Notes under the pieces: generated by a model
Databases searched by the model: none
Seen by the model: only the letters and a program-made list of their open reading frames with translations
What the model was told of the DNA's origin: nothing
Origin: Massilia frigida
Lineage (GTDB): Bacteria; Pseudomonadota; Gammaproteobacteria; Burkholderiales; Burkholderiaceae_D
Direction of reading: 5' to 3'
Assembly: GCF_011682175.1 (NCBI RefSeq)
Contig: NZ_WHJG01000022.1
Span: forward strand, 58,940 to 122,939
Length of the DNA: 64,000 bases
Translations under genes and position numbers: made by a program
Shown here: piece after piece, positions 18,998 through 28,213 of the stretch
How the letters are laid out: every line of letters starts with the position of its first letter
Position numbering within the stretch: the stretch's first letter is position 1

Positions 18998-19741
18998 ATG
19001 AAATATTTGGTAATTGCGGCGGTTTTTTGTGTCGGACCGGCATGCGCGAGCGGGCTCGACGACATGAAGGCAGCGCTCGCACTGTTGCAGGGTCAGGGCA
19101 CGCTGCGCGCGGCGTATGAGGCGCGCGAAACGCACACGGAATTCGACGCCAAGCCGCTCAAGGGGCCGGAGACGGCGATGGCGGCGGCGCAGGTGGTGGA
19201 CGATCCGGCCGGGCTGGAGATTCGCTGGGACCGCGGCTTGCTCAAGCGCGCGGCGGACGAGTCGAGCGTGGCGAAGGGGGCCAAGCGCAAGCAGGCGCTG
19301 ACGCAGCTGGTGGCGTCGAGTTCGGCGCCGCGGCTGGCGGTGGCGGTCAATTACGCGCCGCGCTTGCTGCAGGCGCTGGCGATCAGCCAGTTCAAGTCGG
19401 AGCGCGCCGATACGTACCAGGGCAAGCCGGCCAGGCTGCTGGAGGTGGTGATGACGCCGCAGGAAGAGGTGAACCAGAACGTCAGCATCAAGGACAACAC
19501 CATCGAGGCGCGCTTCTGGCTCGGGCCGGACGGGGTGCCGCTGGCGGCGGTGACGAATCACACGATCAAGGCCAAGTTCATGGTGTTCATGTCGTATGAG
19601 AAGACCACGAAGGAAGAGTTCACGTTCGGGGTGGTGAACAACCGGCTGGTGGTGCTCAAGCGCGAGATGCAGGGGAAAGAGAAGGGGCCGGGGACGGAGA
19701 ATGAGTTCAAGAATTTGTATACGATGACGCCGAAGTTGTAG
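18998..19741 (+). CDS. Exported protein of unknown function
   Basis: About 247 residues. I prefer the ATG at 18998 because AGGATGG stands just before it and the signal peptide then reads MKYLVIAAVFCVGPACAS; an ATG at 18992 leaves no room for a ribosome-binding site. The mature protein is soluble-looking, with an Ala-rich N-terminal helix region and a beta-rich C-terminus (IEARFWLGPDGVPLAAVTNH). No family recognised. Convergent with the gluconolactonase across repeat copy B. Confidence 0.65.
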   Translation: MKYLVIAAVFCVGPACASGLDDMKAALALLQGQGTLRAAYEARETHTEFDAKPLKGPETAMAAAQVVDDPAGLEIRWDRGLLKRAADESSVAKGAKRKQALTQLVASSSAPRLAVAVNYAPRLLQALAISQFKSERADTYQGKPARLLEVVMTPQEEVNQNVSIKDNTIEARFWLGPDGVPLAAVTNHTIKAKFMVFMSYEKTTKEEFTFGVVNNRLVVLKREMQGKEKGPGTENEFKNLYTMTPKL

Positions 19742-19779
19742 CGGCGGTAGTCCCCGGTGCCGTCGTCCGCATAACCACC

Positions 19780-19897
19780 GTCGTTCCTGCCATTGGCAGA
19801 AACGACTCCCCGCGCAGGCGGGAACGCATGCGTTCCCCCCAAGTTCGTGCTGTAGTTGCGAGCGCCGAGAAACTTGGGTTCCCGCCTGCGCGGGAAG
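19780..19897. repeat. Composite palindromic intergenic repeat, copy B
   Basis: Module 1 (GTCGTTCCTGCCATTGGC..., 19780-19806) is followed by module 2 with facing CGGGAAC...AAGTT and AACTTGGG...GCGGG arms. The left arm carries an extra palindrome GGGAACGCATGCGTTCCC. Same module order and strand as copy A, between two convergent genes. Confidence 0.8.
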
Positions 19898-19905
19898 GAT
19901 GGGGC

Positions 19906-20802
19906 TCAGGGCCGGTACGCGTATTCCTCGCGCCCCGCTACATCCACTCGCAGCGACAGCACGTGTCCATTCAACGGATAGCTCTCGTGCTCCGCTTCCG
20001 GCCGTCCGTGGCTGGCGCTGGTCACATACAGGGTGCGCAGATCCTCGCCGCCAAACGCAATCATGGTCGGGCATTTGACCGGCAGCTTCACTTCGCGCAG
20101 CAGCTCACCCGACGCCGCAAAGCGCAGCAGCCGCGCGCCCTCGAACATCGCGCACCAGTACGCGCCTTCGCTGTCGACTGCCGCGCCATCGGGCCGGCCG
20201 CCGTAATCGGCCGCCTTCTTATCGGGCGAAAACAGCTGGAAGGTTTCGCGCGCCTTGGCCTCGCCGCTGGCCGCATCGAAGCGATAGCGGTCGATCCGGT
20301 GGGCGGCGGTGTCGGCGTGATACATCGCGTGCCCGTCCGGCGTGAAACCGAGTCCGTTGGAATTCATCATTCCGCCCGACCATTTGAGGCTGACAACGCC
20401 TTTCTCCAGGCAGAACATCTGCGCCGCCTGCTGGTCGCGCGGCTCGTAGATGGTGCCGACCCAGAAGCGCCCGGCCGGGTCGACCCGGCCATCGTTAAAG
20501 CGCGTGGTGGCCATGTCGTACGGCGCGGCGGCGATGTCGGTGACGTCGTTGCTGGCCGTATCGAGGTGCACAAAGCCGGCGCGGGTGGCGACCACCAGGC
20601 CGCCGCCGGCGTCGATGGCCAGCGCCGCCGGTTCGCTCGCCAAGCGCCACGAACGGTGCGCGCCGCTCCCCGGGTGCAGCGCGTGCACCGTGAAGCCGCC
20701 GATGTCGACCCAGTACAAGGTCTGTTCGCCGGCATGCCAGAGCGGGCATTCGCCCACCAGCATTGGCGTGTCGTGGACGACGGTAAAGGCGCCGGCGTCC
20801 AT
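19906..20802 (-). CDS. SMP-30/gluconolactonase family lactonase
   Basis: 298 residues from the ATG at 20802, whose A is the last base of the pgi stop (TAATG), so translation is coupled to pgi. Six-bladed propeller of the SMP-30/LRE family: ECPLWHAGEQTLYWVDI (metal-ligand Glu near residue 17), FNDGRVDPAGRFWVGTI (Asn/Asp), and NGLGFTPDGHAMYHADT (Asn, Asp). Family members hydrolyse sugar lactones with a divalent metal in the cytoplasm or periplasm; no signal peptide here. No 6-phosphogluconolactonase (pgl) is visible in the window, so it may act on the product of Zwf or of glucose oxidation; this is inference. Confidence 0.88.
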   Translation of the reverse strand: MDAGAFTVVHDTPMLVGECPLWHAGEQTLYWVDIGGFTVHALHPGSGAHRSWRLASEPAALAIDAGGGLVVATRAGFVHLDTASNDVTDIAAAPYDMATTRFNDGRVDPAGRFWVGTIYEPRDQQAAQMFCLEKGVVSLKWSGGMMNSNGLGFTPDGHAMYHADTAAHRIDRYRFDAASGEAKARETFQLFSPDKKAADYGGRPDGAAVDSEGAYWCAMFEGARLLRFAASGELLREVKLPVKCPTMIAFGGEDLRTLYVTSASHGRPEAEHESYPLNGHVLSLRVDVAGREEYAYRP

Positions 20803-22445
20803 TACACCGCCGCCTTGGCCATGGCGATCAGGCCATTGGTGGAGCTGTCGTGCAGCTCGGGCTGCGGTTCGCCCGTCAGTTCGGCCTCGATCTTCTTGGC
20901 CAGCACCTTGCCCAGTTCGACGCCCCACTGATCGAAACTGTTCACGTCCCAGATCACGCCCTGCACGAAGGTCTTGTGTTCGTACAGCGCGATCAGGGCG
21001 CCCAGCGTGTACGGCTTGAGGTACTCCATCAGGATCGTATTGCTCGGACGGTTGCCGGGGAAGGTCTTGTGCGGCGCCAGCGTTTCGCTTTCGGCCAGCG
21101 ACAGTCCTTGCGACTGCAAATCGATGCGCACTTCGTCGATGGTTTTACCGCGCATGAAGGCTTCCGACTGGGCGAAGCAGTTGGCCAGCAGCGCGGCGTG
21201 GTGGTTTTCCAGTTCGTGCGCGGGACGCAGCGCGGCGATGAAGTCGATCGGCGTGACGTCGCTGCCCTGGTGCAGCAGCTGGAAGTAGGCGTGCTGGCCG
21301 TTGGTGCCGCAATCGCCCCAGATCACCGGACAGGTTGGCGTGTCGACCGGCTGGCCGCCCTTGGTCACGCGCTTGCCGTTGCTTTCCATGTCGAGCTGCT
21401 GGAGGTAGGCCGGGAAGCGGTTCAGGTCCTGGTGATATGGCGCGATCGACACCGAGCTGCAACCGAGGAACTGGCGGTTCCAGAAGCCCACCAGCGCAAG
21501 CAGCACCGGCATGTTGGCCTCCAAGGGCGCCTGCTGGAAGTGCTGGTCCATCGCGTGGGCGCCGGCCAGCAAATCGCTGAAGTGGCCGAAACCGACGCAC
21601 AGTGCCACCGACAGGCCGATTGCCGACCATACCGAATAGCGTCCGCCGACCCAGTCCCAGAACGGGAACATATTGGCCGGGTCGATGCCGAAGGCCTTGA
21701 TCGCTTCCGTGTTGGTGGAGACGGCGACGAAGTGGCGCGCCAGCGCGTCTTCCGGCGCATGTTGCAGGAACCAGGCGCGCGCGGTTTGCGCGTTCATCAT
21801 CGTTTCGGTGGTGGTGAAGGTCTTGGAGGCGATGATGAACAAGGTCGTTTCGGGATCGACCTTGCCCAGCGCGGCGTCCATGTCGTGGCCGTCGACGTTG
21901 GAGACGAAGTGCATGGTCAGGCGCGGGTGCGCGTATTGACGCAGCGCCAGGCAGACCATCTTCGGCCCCAGGTCGGAGCCGCCGATACCGATGTTGACGA
22001 TGTCGGTAATCGGTTTGCCGCTGTGGCCAAGCCAGGTGCCGGCGCGCACCGCGTCGGTGAACAGGCGGACCCGGTCGAGCACCACGTGGACGTCGGCGTT
22101 GACATCCTGGCCGTCGACCACCAGCGGCGTGCCACGCGGGGCGCGCAGGGCGGTGTGCAGCACGGCGCGCCGTTCGGTCAGGTTGATGCGTTCGCCGGAG
22201 AACATGGCGTCGCGCTGGCTTTCGACGCCGCGTTCCCGCGCCAGCTCGACCAGCAGTTCAAGCGTGCGCCCGTCAAGCCGGTTTTTTGAATAGTCTAGGA
22301 ACAAACCCGCCGCATCGACGGTCAGTTTGGGGAAGCGTTGCGGGTCGGCGGCGAACAGGCCGCGCAATTCCCAGTCTTCGGCTTCGATCGCGTGCGTTTC
22401 GAGGGCCTGGAAGCTGGCGGTGGAGGTAAGGGCAGGCTGGCGCAT
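20802..22445 (-). CDS. pgi: Glucose-6-phosphate isomerase
   Basis: 547 residues, the standard length. Interconverts glucose-6-phosphate and fructose-6-phosphate in the cytoplasm. Signature segments include [14 protein letters not shown], the conserved SKTFTT phosphate-binding loop, [13 protein letters not shown] and the C-terminal [12 protein letters not shown] (family signature 2). Divergent from edd across 275 bases that contain two HexR-like sites, and coupled to the lactonase downstream. In a cell lacking phosphofructokinase it would mainly recycle fructose-6-phosphate into the Entner-Doudoroff route (inference). Confidence 0.97.
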   Translation of the reverse strand: MRQPALTSTASFQALETHAIEAEDWELRGLFAADPQRFPKLTVDAAGLFLDYSKNRLDGRTLELLVELARERGVESQRDAMFSGERINLTERRAVLHTALRAPRGTPLVVDGQDVNADVHVVLDRVRLFTDAVRAGTWLGHSGKPITDIVNIGIGGSDLGPKMVCLALRQYAHPRLTMHFVSNVDGHDMDAALGKVDPETTLFIIASKTFTTTETMMNAQTARAWFLQHAPEDALARHFVAVSTNTEAIKAFGIDPANMFPFWDWVGGRYSVWSAIGLSVALCVGFGHFSDLLAGAHAMDQHFQQAPLEANMPVLLALVGFWNRQFLGCSSVSIAPYHQDLNRFPAYLQQLDMESNGKRVTKGGQPVDTPTCPVIWGDCGTNGQHAYFQLLHQGSDVTPIDFIAALRPAHELENHHAALLANCFAQSEAFMRGKTIDEVRIDLQSQGLSLAESETLAPHKTFPGNRPSNTILMEYLKPYTLGALIALYEHKTFVQGVIWDVNSFDQWGVELGKVLAKKIEAELTGEPQPELHDSSTNGLIAMAKAAV

Positions 22446-22532
22446 TGGTACTCGCTGTTCGGTTGGTTAAGATCGGGTGCCGGCCGCGCGGCCAGCGCAT
22501 CGAAGAAGATTATCCAATAATACAGAAATTCA

Positions 22533-22547
22533 CGTAAATTCACTACA
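22533..22547. promoter_or_regulatory. HexR-like site upstream of pgi
   Basis: On the minus strand TGTAGTGAATTTACG, about 12 of 15 positions of the HexR consensus by eye, 88 bases before the pgi start. A 10-base near-direct repeat (AAATTCACGT / AAATTCACTA) overlaps it. Confidence 0.5.
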
Positions 22548-22680
22548 TAAAGTTGGCGGCCACGAGCGGTGGCGAGGCCGCATGACCGATGTTGCCGGGT
22601 CGCTTTATCGGCTGTGGATGGGCAATTGACGATTGAATTAAGCAAGCCGGACGACCAGAATGTACGGTTTGCGCCAATTT

Positions 22681-22695
22681 TGTAGTAAAATTTCA
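22681..22695 (+). promoter_or_regulatory. HexR-like operator before edd
   Basis: TGTAGTAAAATTTCA differs from the palindrome TGTAGTAAAATTACA at one position and lies 25 bases before the edd start codon, a position where a bound repressor would block transcription. Known HexR regulons place operators before edd. Confidence 0.75.
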
Positions 22696-22720
22696 CGAAA
22701 TAAATTCATAAGGAACGACC

Positions 22721-24637
22721 ATGGCGTTGCATCCCGTAGTTGAATCGGTCACCAAACGCATCATCGAACGCAGCCGGCCATCGCGCGCGGCGTATCTGGC
22801 GCACCTCGACGCGGCGCGCGTCGACGGTCCGCAGCGCGGCGCGCTGTCGTGTACCAACCTGGCGCACGGCTTTGCCGCCTTTCCCGCCAACGACAAGCTG
22901 ATGCTCAAGCAAGTGAAGAAGCCGTCGGTGGCGATTGTCTCGGCGTACAACGACATGCTGTCGGCGCACCAGCCGTTCGAGCACTTCCCGGCCATGATCA
23001 AGGATGCGGTGCGCGAGGTTGGCGCGGTGGCGCAGTTCGCCGGCGGCGTGCCCGCCATGTGCGATGGCGTCACGCAAGGCCAGCCGGGCATGGAATTGTC
23101 GCTGTTTTCGCGCGACGCCATCGCCATGGCGACGGCCATCGCGCTGTCGCACAATATGTTCGATTCGGCCGTGTACCTGGGCGTGTGCGACAAGATCGTG
23201 CCGGGCCTGCTGATCGGCGCGCTGCACTTCGGCCACCTGCCGGCGGTGTTCGTGCCGGCCGGGCCGATGACGACCGGGATGTCGAACAAGGAAAAGGCGC
23301 GCATCCGCCAGCTGTACGCGCAGGGCAAGGCCACGCGCGACGAGCTGCTCGAATGCGAGTCGCAGTCGTATCACGGCGCCGGCACCTGCACCTTTTACGG
23401 TACCGCCAACAGCAACCAGATGCTGATGGAGATCATGGGCCTGCACATGCCGGGCGCCGCCTTCATCACCCCCGGCACGGCGCTGCGCGACGGCCTCACG
23501 CGGGCCGCCGCGCAGCGCGCGGTCGCCATTTCGCAGCAGGGCGGCAGCTACACGCCGGTCGGCCAGATCGTCGATGAAAAGTGCATCGTCAACGCGGTGG
23601 TGGGCTTGCTGGCCACTGGCGGTTCGACCAACCACACCCTGCACCTGGTAGCCATCGCCAAGGCGGCCGGCATCGTGATCGACTGGAACGACTTCAACGA
23701 ACTGTCGGCGATCATCCCGATGCTCACCCGGATCTACCCGAACGGCGACGCCGACGTGAACCACTTCCAGGCCGCCGGCGGCCCCGGTTTCGTGATCCGC
23801 GAACTGCTCGACGCGGGCCTCTTGCACGACGACGTGACCACCATCCTGGGCAAGGGCTTGCGCGCGCATTGCGCCGAACCGTTCCTCGATGGCGAGAAGG
23901 CGATCTGGAAGGAGCTTCCTGCCCTCACCGGCGACGACAGCGTGCTGCGCCCTGCCTCGGCGCCATTCGCGCACGACGGCGGCATGATCCTGGTGGCCGG
24001 TAACCTGGGCCGCGCGGTGATGAAAATCTCGGCAGTCAAGGAAGAACACCGCATCGTCGAGGCACCGGCGCTGACCTTCAATTCGCAGGAAGACTTCATG
24101 CACGCCTACACAGCGGGCAAGCTCGATCGCGATTTCGTGGCCGTGCTGCGCTTCCAGGGGCCGCGCGCCAACGGCATGCCGGAACTGCACGCGCTCACGC
24201 CGGCGCTGGCCAATCTGCAAGATGCCGGGCGCCACGTGGCGCTGGTGACCGACGGACGCATGTCTGGCGCGTCGGGCAAGGTGCCGGCGGCGATTCACGT
24301 GTCGCCGGAGATCCTGGCGGGCGGCCCGCTGGGCCTGGTGCGCGACGGCGACATCATCCGCCTCGACGCCACCACCGGCACCCTGGAAGCGCTGGTGCCG
24401 GCTGCCGTGTGGGCCGCGCGCTCGCAAGCCACGGCCGACCTGTCGTCCAGCCATATCGGCATGGGCCGCGAATTGTTTACGATGTTCCGCAATGCGATCA
24501 GCGAAGCGGAGAAGGGTGCCACCACCTTCCCGCTGCCATCGCCGATTCCCACCACCGTGTCGCTGCACGACACCGCCGACATTGGCGACACCGTGCCCGG
24601 CTCCGACGAAGACTTTTTGATCAAGAACCCAAAATGA
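22721..24637 (+). CDS. edd: 6-phosphogluconate dehydratase
   Basis: 638 residues of the IlvD/Edd family. Dehydrates 6-phosphogluconate to KDPG, the committed step of the Entner-Doudoroff pathway, with a [4Fe-4S] cluster. Conserved segments: [42 protein letters not shown] (cluster Cys), GVCDKIVPG (cluster Cys), [14 protein letters not shown] and the C-terminal [21 protein letters not shown]. Start ATG follows AAGGAACG. Stop overlaps eda by 4 bases (ATGA). Likely HexR-repressed. Confidence 0.97.
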   Translation: MALHPVVESVTKRIIERSRPSRAAYLAHLDAARVDGPQRGALSCTNLAHGFAAFPANDKLMLKQVKKPSVAIVSAYNDMLSAHQPFEHFPAMIKDAVREVGAVAQFAGGVPAMCDGVTQGQPGMELSLFSRDAIAMATAIALSHNMFDSAVYLGVCDKIVPGLLIGALHFGHLPAVFVPAGPMTTGMSNKEKARIRQLYAQGKATRDELLECESQSYHGAGTCTFYGTANSNQMLMEIMGLHMPGAAFITPGTALRDGLTRAAAQRAVAISQQGGSYTPVGQIVDEKCIVNAVVGLLATGGSTNHTLHLVAIAKAAGIVIDWNDFNELSAIIPMLTRIYPNGDADVNHFQAAGGPGFVIRELLDAGLLHDDVTTILGKGLRAHCAEPFLDGEKAIWKELPALTGDDSVLRPASAPFAHDGGMILVAGNLGRAVMKISAVKEEHRIVEAPALTFNSQEDFMHAYTAGKLDRDFVAVLRFQGPRANGMPELHALTPALANLQDAGRHVALVTDGRMSGASGKVPAAIHVSPEILAGGPLGLVRDGDIIRLDATTGTLEALVPAAVWAARSQATADLSSSHIGMGRELFTMFRNAISEAEKGATTFPLPSPIPTTVSLHDTADIGDTVPGSDEDFLIKNPK

Positions 24638-25257
24638 CCATGACCCTACTCGACATCATGCGCTCGGCGAGCGTGATTCCCGTGATCGCCATCGACGATC
24701 CAGAACACGCGGTGCCGCTGGCAAAGGCGCTCGTTGCGGGCGGCATCCGCGTGCTCGAAGTGACCCTGCGCACCGCGCACGGCCTGGGCGCGATCCGCGC
24801 GATGGCGCAGGTGGAAGGCGCCATCGTCGGCGTCGGCACGCTGACGCAGGCCGATGAATTTGCCGCCGCACGCGATGCGGGCGCGGTGTTCGGCGTCTCG
24901 CCGGGCCTGACGCCGGCATTGATCGACGCGGCGCGCAAGAGCGGCTTGCCGCTGCTGCCGGGCGTGATGACGCCGTCGGAAGTGATGGCCGCGCGCGAAG
25001 CGGGCTTCCGCCAGCTCAAGCTGTTCCCGGCGGTGCCGGCCGGCGGCGTGGGCATGCTCAATGCCATCGGCGGTCCGCTGCCGGACGTGACGTTCTGCCC
25101 GACCGGCGGCATCTCGATCGAGACCGCGCCGCAGTTCTTGGCATGTAAGAACGTGGCCTGCGTGGGCGGTTCGTGGCTCACGCCGAAAGATGCGATCCTG
25201 GCCGGCGACTGGGCTCGGATCACCGAGCTGGCCAGGGCCGCTTCCGCACTGCGTTAA
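24634..25257 (+). CDS. eda: KDPG/KHG aldolase
   Basis: 207 residues from the ATG overlapping the edd stop. Cleaves 2-keto-3-deoxy-6-phosphogluconate into pyruvate and glyceraldehyde-3-phosphate. The active-site Glu lies in LEVTLRT and the Schiff-base Lys in FRQLKLFPA; phosphate-binding GG is in PTGGIS. Length matches Eda. The open frame extends upstream inside edd, but only the coupled start matches the family. Confidence 0.96.
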   Translation: MTMTLLDIMRSASVIPVIAIDDPEHAVPLAKALVAGGIRVLEVTLRTAHGLGAIRAMAQVEGAIVGVGTLTQADEFAAARDAGAVFGVSPGLTPALIDAARKSGLPLLPGVMTPSEVMAAREAGFRQLKLFPAVPAGGVGMLNAIGGPLPDVTFCPTGGISIETAPQFLACKNVACVGGSWLTPKDAILAGDWARITELARAASALR

Positions 25258-25305
25258 GGCGGCGCTGCCGTGCTAGCGTGCTGGCGCGGCAAACCCGGGC
25301 GTCGC

Positions 25306-25437
25306 ATGACGCCCGGGGAGATCGGCATGGCGTCGGCCCTGTTCGGCGATGCCATCGATTACGCGCAGGTTCAAGTGCACGCGCGTCACTGGTTCATGCA
25401 CGAGATGGTAGGGTTCTGTCGCTTTGCACACCGATAA
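25306..25437 (+). pseudogene. Internally deleted copy of the HExxH protein gene
   Basis: The 43-codon frame (MTPGEIGMASALFGDAIDY, then QVQVHARHWFMHEM) matches residues about 15-40 of the intact protein at 26555, jumps straight to its WFLHEM active-site motif, and stops soon after. The middle 40 or so residues and the whole C-terminus are missing. It is a decayed paralogue in the same orientation. It occupies the gap between eda and the next gene. Confidence 0.75.
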
Positions 25438-25481
25438 TCAAGTATCAGCGGCTGGCCCGGAGCCGGCTCTCCACTAATGAA

Positions 25482-26444
25482 TCAGCCGTGGCCCCGCCTT
25501 GGGAGCACGCGTTTCAGATCGATTTCGTAGAGAACTGCGTCGTCTAAAACGTAGAGTACGGCCCCTCTCCCAATCGTTCGGAGAGGCTTCACGGCGACGC
25601 CGTCGTCGCCGGTCAGTTCGAATTCGCCTATCAGCGTTGACGTGCCATCCGGGTCAAGACGAACAAGCGTGAACGAGTCGCGTTTGTCGTAGCCACCGGC
25701 AAATAGAACGTGTGCAGCGGCGATGGCGAATGCATTGCTGCCCGCGACGGGGACGTTCCAGGTCGAGGCGATGCGCTTCTTGTGGACATGGACGAGCGGG
25801 AAGTTCGTATAGTAGCAGCACCATACGTCCTCGGCGCTCGCCACGTTCAGCGCATAGCAATCGATGATCCGGTCTACTGGCCCGACAGGGTCGTACTCGT
25901 ACACTTTTTCACCCAGTTCATTCCAGGCGACCAAACCGGCAGCGCCCACCGGATCGGGCCATCCGTAGTTTCCTAAAACTCCTTCGTCGAAGTAGGAAGC
26001 CCAGATGTCGCCATGCCTGGTCGTTTGGATGGTTTCAAGACCATCGCCGAGTAGAAACGCTCTAAGGAAGGTGCCGTCTCGCGAATAGACGCGCGCATTC
26101 AGGTCGACATCGTCTTCCCGTCTATACTCCGAGCGCGAACACGCTAGAAGGAGGTCGTTTCCCAGTGGCTGGATAGTGTGAATGTTGAATCGCTCTCCGT
26201 GAATGGCAAGATCGAGTTCGAGTTCGCCTTTGCGAAAGACCAGGACACGGTAACGCTGCGGCGAATCCGGAACGGTTTTCGCGAAGGATGCGAATGCGTT
26301 ATCCTTTGTACGGTAGTCCAGCGTGTCGAGGGCGAGAAGGACGTACACCTCACCGCCCGGCCCTACGTTGAATGTGATAAAGGTATGTTTGCCAATCGCT
26401 TCCTTCAGTGTGTACGAGAGGGTCGGGAGAAGGACTTTTTTCAT
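25482..26444 (-). CDS. Propeller-like protein of unknown function
   Basis: About 320 residues from the ATG at 26444 (MKKVLLPTLSYTLKEAIGKH). The longer open frame to 26564 overlaps the opposite gene and has no family-like start. Repeated beta-strand blocks of 40-50 residues with Gly/Asp turns (FNVGPGGEVYVLLAL, QTTRHGDIWASYFDEGV, YALNVASAEDVWCCYYTNF, LRTIGRGAVLYVLDDAVLYEIDL) suggest a beta-propeller. No signal peptide or membrane segment. I do not recognise the family. It is embedded between copies of the HExxH gene close to the T6SS cassette, so a link to that island is possible. Confidence 0.6.
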   Translation of the reverse strand: MKKVLLPTLSYTLKEAIGKHTFITFNVGPGGEVYVLLALDTLDYRTKDNAFASFAKTVPDSPQRYRVLVFRKGELELDLAIHGERFNIHTIQPLGNDLLLACSRSEYRREDDVDLNARVYSRDGTFLRAFLLGDGLETIQTTRHGDIWASYFDEGVLGNYGWPDPVGAAGLVAWNELGEKVYEYDPVGPVDRIIDCYALNVASAEDVWCCYYTNFPLVHVHKKRIASTWNVPVAGSNAFAIAAAHVLFAGGYDKRDSFTLVRLDPDGTSTLIGEFELTGDDGVAVKPLRTIGRGAVLYVLDDAVLYEIDLKRVLPRRGHG

Positions 26445-26554
26445 GTATTGGGACGGGGGAGAATCCGGCTTCCGGATAAGCGCATCCGGTTGTCCGGGGG
26501 AAGCAGGAGTAGCGTTCAACCTTTCATAGTAGCTCAGTATCCGCAAAACCAACA

Positions 26555-27145
26555 ATGGACACAATGCTTTCTCAGCACCCGGGGTCGCGCCGTTACCGAA
26601 CGCTCACCGCAGGCGAAATCAGGATGGCGTCCCTGCTGTTCCGGGATGCCATCGACTACCGGCGCGTGCGCATCCACGGCCGGCGCTACATGCCCTTCCA
26701 GCCGAGTAACTGCGCGATGACGCCGAACGGTCACCTGTACTTTCATGCGTCCTGCTTTCTCGACGACTACGCCCAGGCATCCGTCAGTAACCGGCATTGG
26801 TTCCTTCATGAGATGGCGCATGTATGGCAGCATCAATTGGGATACGCGGTGCGCCTGCGGGGCGCGGTGCGCATCGGGCTGTCGTACGCCTACGATCTGG
26901 CACCGGGCAAGACACTGGCGGACTTCAACATGGAGGCCCAGGGCGATCTGCTGGCCGATTATTTCGCACTCAGGTACCTGAGTTCACCGGTATCGATGCG
27001 CCAGCAGCGCTACGCAGACAGCCTGCCACTGTATGAAGAGGTACTGGCTGGCTTTCTCGCTGATCCGGCCAGCGTGGCGAATCTGCCACGCGATTGTGGC
27101 CGCTGCATGCTGCATCTGAAGCGACTGGCAAGACGCAAGGCCTAG
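26555..27145 (+). CDS. HExxH zincin-like protein, VgrG-neighbour family
   Basis: 196 residues (or from the Met at 26564). After LTAGEIRMASLLFRDAIDY comes HGRRYMPFQPSNCAMTPNGHLYF and then WFLHEMAHVWQHQLGY, a zincin HExxH motif (HEMAH); a third ligand may be the Glu of FNMEAQGDLLADYFAL. Similar sequences are often annotated as VgrG- or Rhs-related near T6SS spikes, from my recollection. No signal peptide, so if it acts outside the cell it would need the adjacent spike for export (inference). Flanked by two degenerate copies. No strong ribosome-binding site seen. Confidence 0.72.
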   Translation: MDTMLSQHPGSRRYRTLTAGEIRMASLLFRDAIDYRRVRIHGRRYMPFQPSNCAMTPNGHLYFHASCFLDDYAQASVSNRHWFLHEMAHVWQHQLGYAVRLRGAVRIGLSYAYDLAPGKTLADFNMEAQGDLLADYFALRYLSSPVSMRQQRYADSLPLYEEVLAGFLADPASVANLPRDCGRCMLHLKRLARRKA

Positions 27146-27179
27146 TCCCAAATCTTGGGGAACTTCACCGTGCGTTCAT

Positions 27180-27365
27180 CGGGAGGGCAGCGCAGCCGGC
27201 ATCTGCCCGGCCAGCATGGCGGCATTCGTTCCTGTGTGAGATGGTGTAGGGATGGCAGTACCAGCTGGGCTATCCGGTGTGGTGGCGCGTTGCGCGTCGG
27301 CTTGCGTTGCCGCTATGAGCTGGGCCAGCAGCGCACGCTGGCCGATGTCCCGGCGCGCCTTGCGG
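27180..27365 (+). pseudogene. Degenerate third copy of the HExxH protein gene
   Basis: Two frames together still read like the intact gene 35 bases upstream: RHLPGQHG, then HSFLCEMV (the HExxH His replaced, followed by an in-frame TAG), WQYQLGYPVWW, and, after a frame change, GLRCRYELGQQRTLADV matching GLSYAYDLAPGKTLADF. The catalytic motif is destroyed. With the copy at 25.3 kb this makes a three-member array in one orientation. Confidence 0.65.
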
Positions 27366-27495
27366 CTTGTAAGATAAATACCTCGACGCTGCGTCAAGTC
27401 CCACGCAGCGTTACCGTATGTGCTGAGTCAACACTGTGCGGAGCCAGCCCTCTACTCTTGATGTTTATTTACGACATCATTTCCGGGGGTGTTTC

Positions 27496-27996
27496 ATGCG
27501 GCCCAGCCTGCAAATCCTGTGTTGTTTGGTCGCGCTCACGTCCAGCGCGGGCGCATGCGCCGCCCCCCACATTGGCGAACTCGATGTCCGGCAAGGCAGC
27601 GGGGGCTTGCCGTGTTTTACGGTCTTCCAGAAGGATGAGCGCCTGTTCGGCTCGCCCGAATTCCGCTCGATCGGCGTGACCGATGTGACGGCGGGCGGGC
27701 GTACGCTGATGTGGGCGATGGCGATTCCGCCGGAGCGGGCGTTTCTTGTGACGTTTCGCCTGTGCATACCGTATGCGGGGCGCTTGCCGGTCTTGCCGAA
27801 AACGTCAGCCTTGCCGCTGCAGCCGGGCAAGGTCTACGAAGTGCTGATCGATATCAAGCCGCCCACGCTGGCCACCGCGCCACGCGCTTACCGGGCCCGG
27901 TTTTGCCTGAGCGGCAAGGCGGATGGCGGGGTGCAGCTTGGCACGCTCAATAGCGTGACAGGGGACGGCAAGAACCGGCCTGGCTGCGCCGGCTAG
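27496..27996 (+). CDS. Exported protein of unknown function
   Basis: About 166 residues from the ATG at 27496, preceded by GGGGGTG. Signal peptide MRPSLQILCCLVALTSSAGACA, then a compact beta-rich domain (FTVFQKDERLFGSPEFRSIGVTDV). Two Cys in the mature C-terminal part (FCLSG, RPGC) could pair. No recognised family. It precedes vgrG by 217 bases; not obviously part of the secretion cassette. Confidence 0.6.
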   Translation: MRPSLQILCCLVALTSSAGACAAPHIGELDVRQGSGGLPCFTVFQKDERLFGSPEFRSIGVTDVTAGGRTLMWAMAIPPERAFLVTFRLCIPYAGRLPVLPKTSALPLQPGKVYEVLIDIKPPTLATAPRAYRARFCLSGKADGGVQLGTLNSVTGDGKNRPGCAG

Positions 27997-28213
27997 GACT
28001 CCGAAACGGGGTGTCGCCGGCGAAGGTGTTGTCCCCGCACAGGCTAAGCCTTAATCATAAGAAATTTCGCTTTACTTGCAACACCATCTCCGCGATGTCG
28101 CGCTGCTTCGTGCCATCTCTGCGTTCGCTCAATCCAGCCTTGCTTTCGTTCCTCTACTGTCGTTTAAAGATTCCAAGCGGAAATATCTTAAACCGACAAC
28201 AGTGGACTGGGAC

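Noticed and set aside
25258..27495. Insertion sequence or prophage remnant as the source of the accessory region
   Set aside because: No transposase or integrase sequence, target duplication or tRNA attachment site could be seen; only decayed gene copies.
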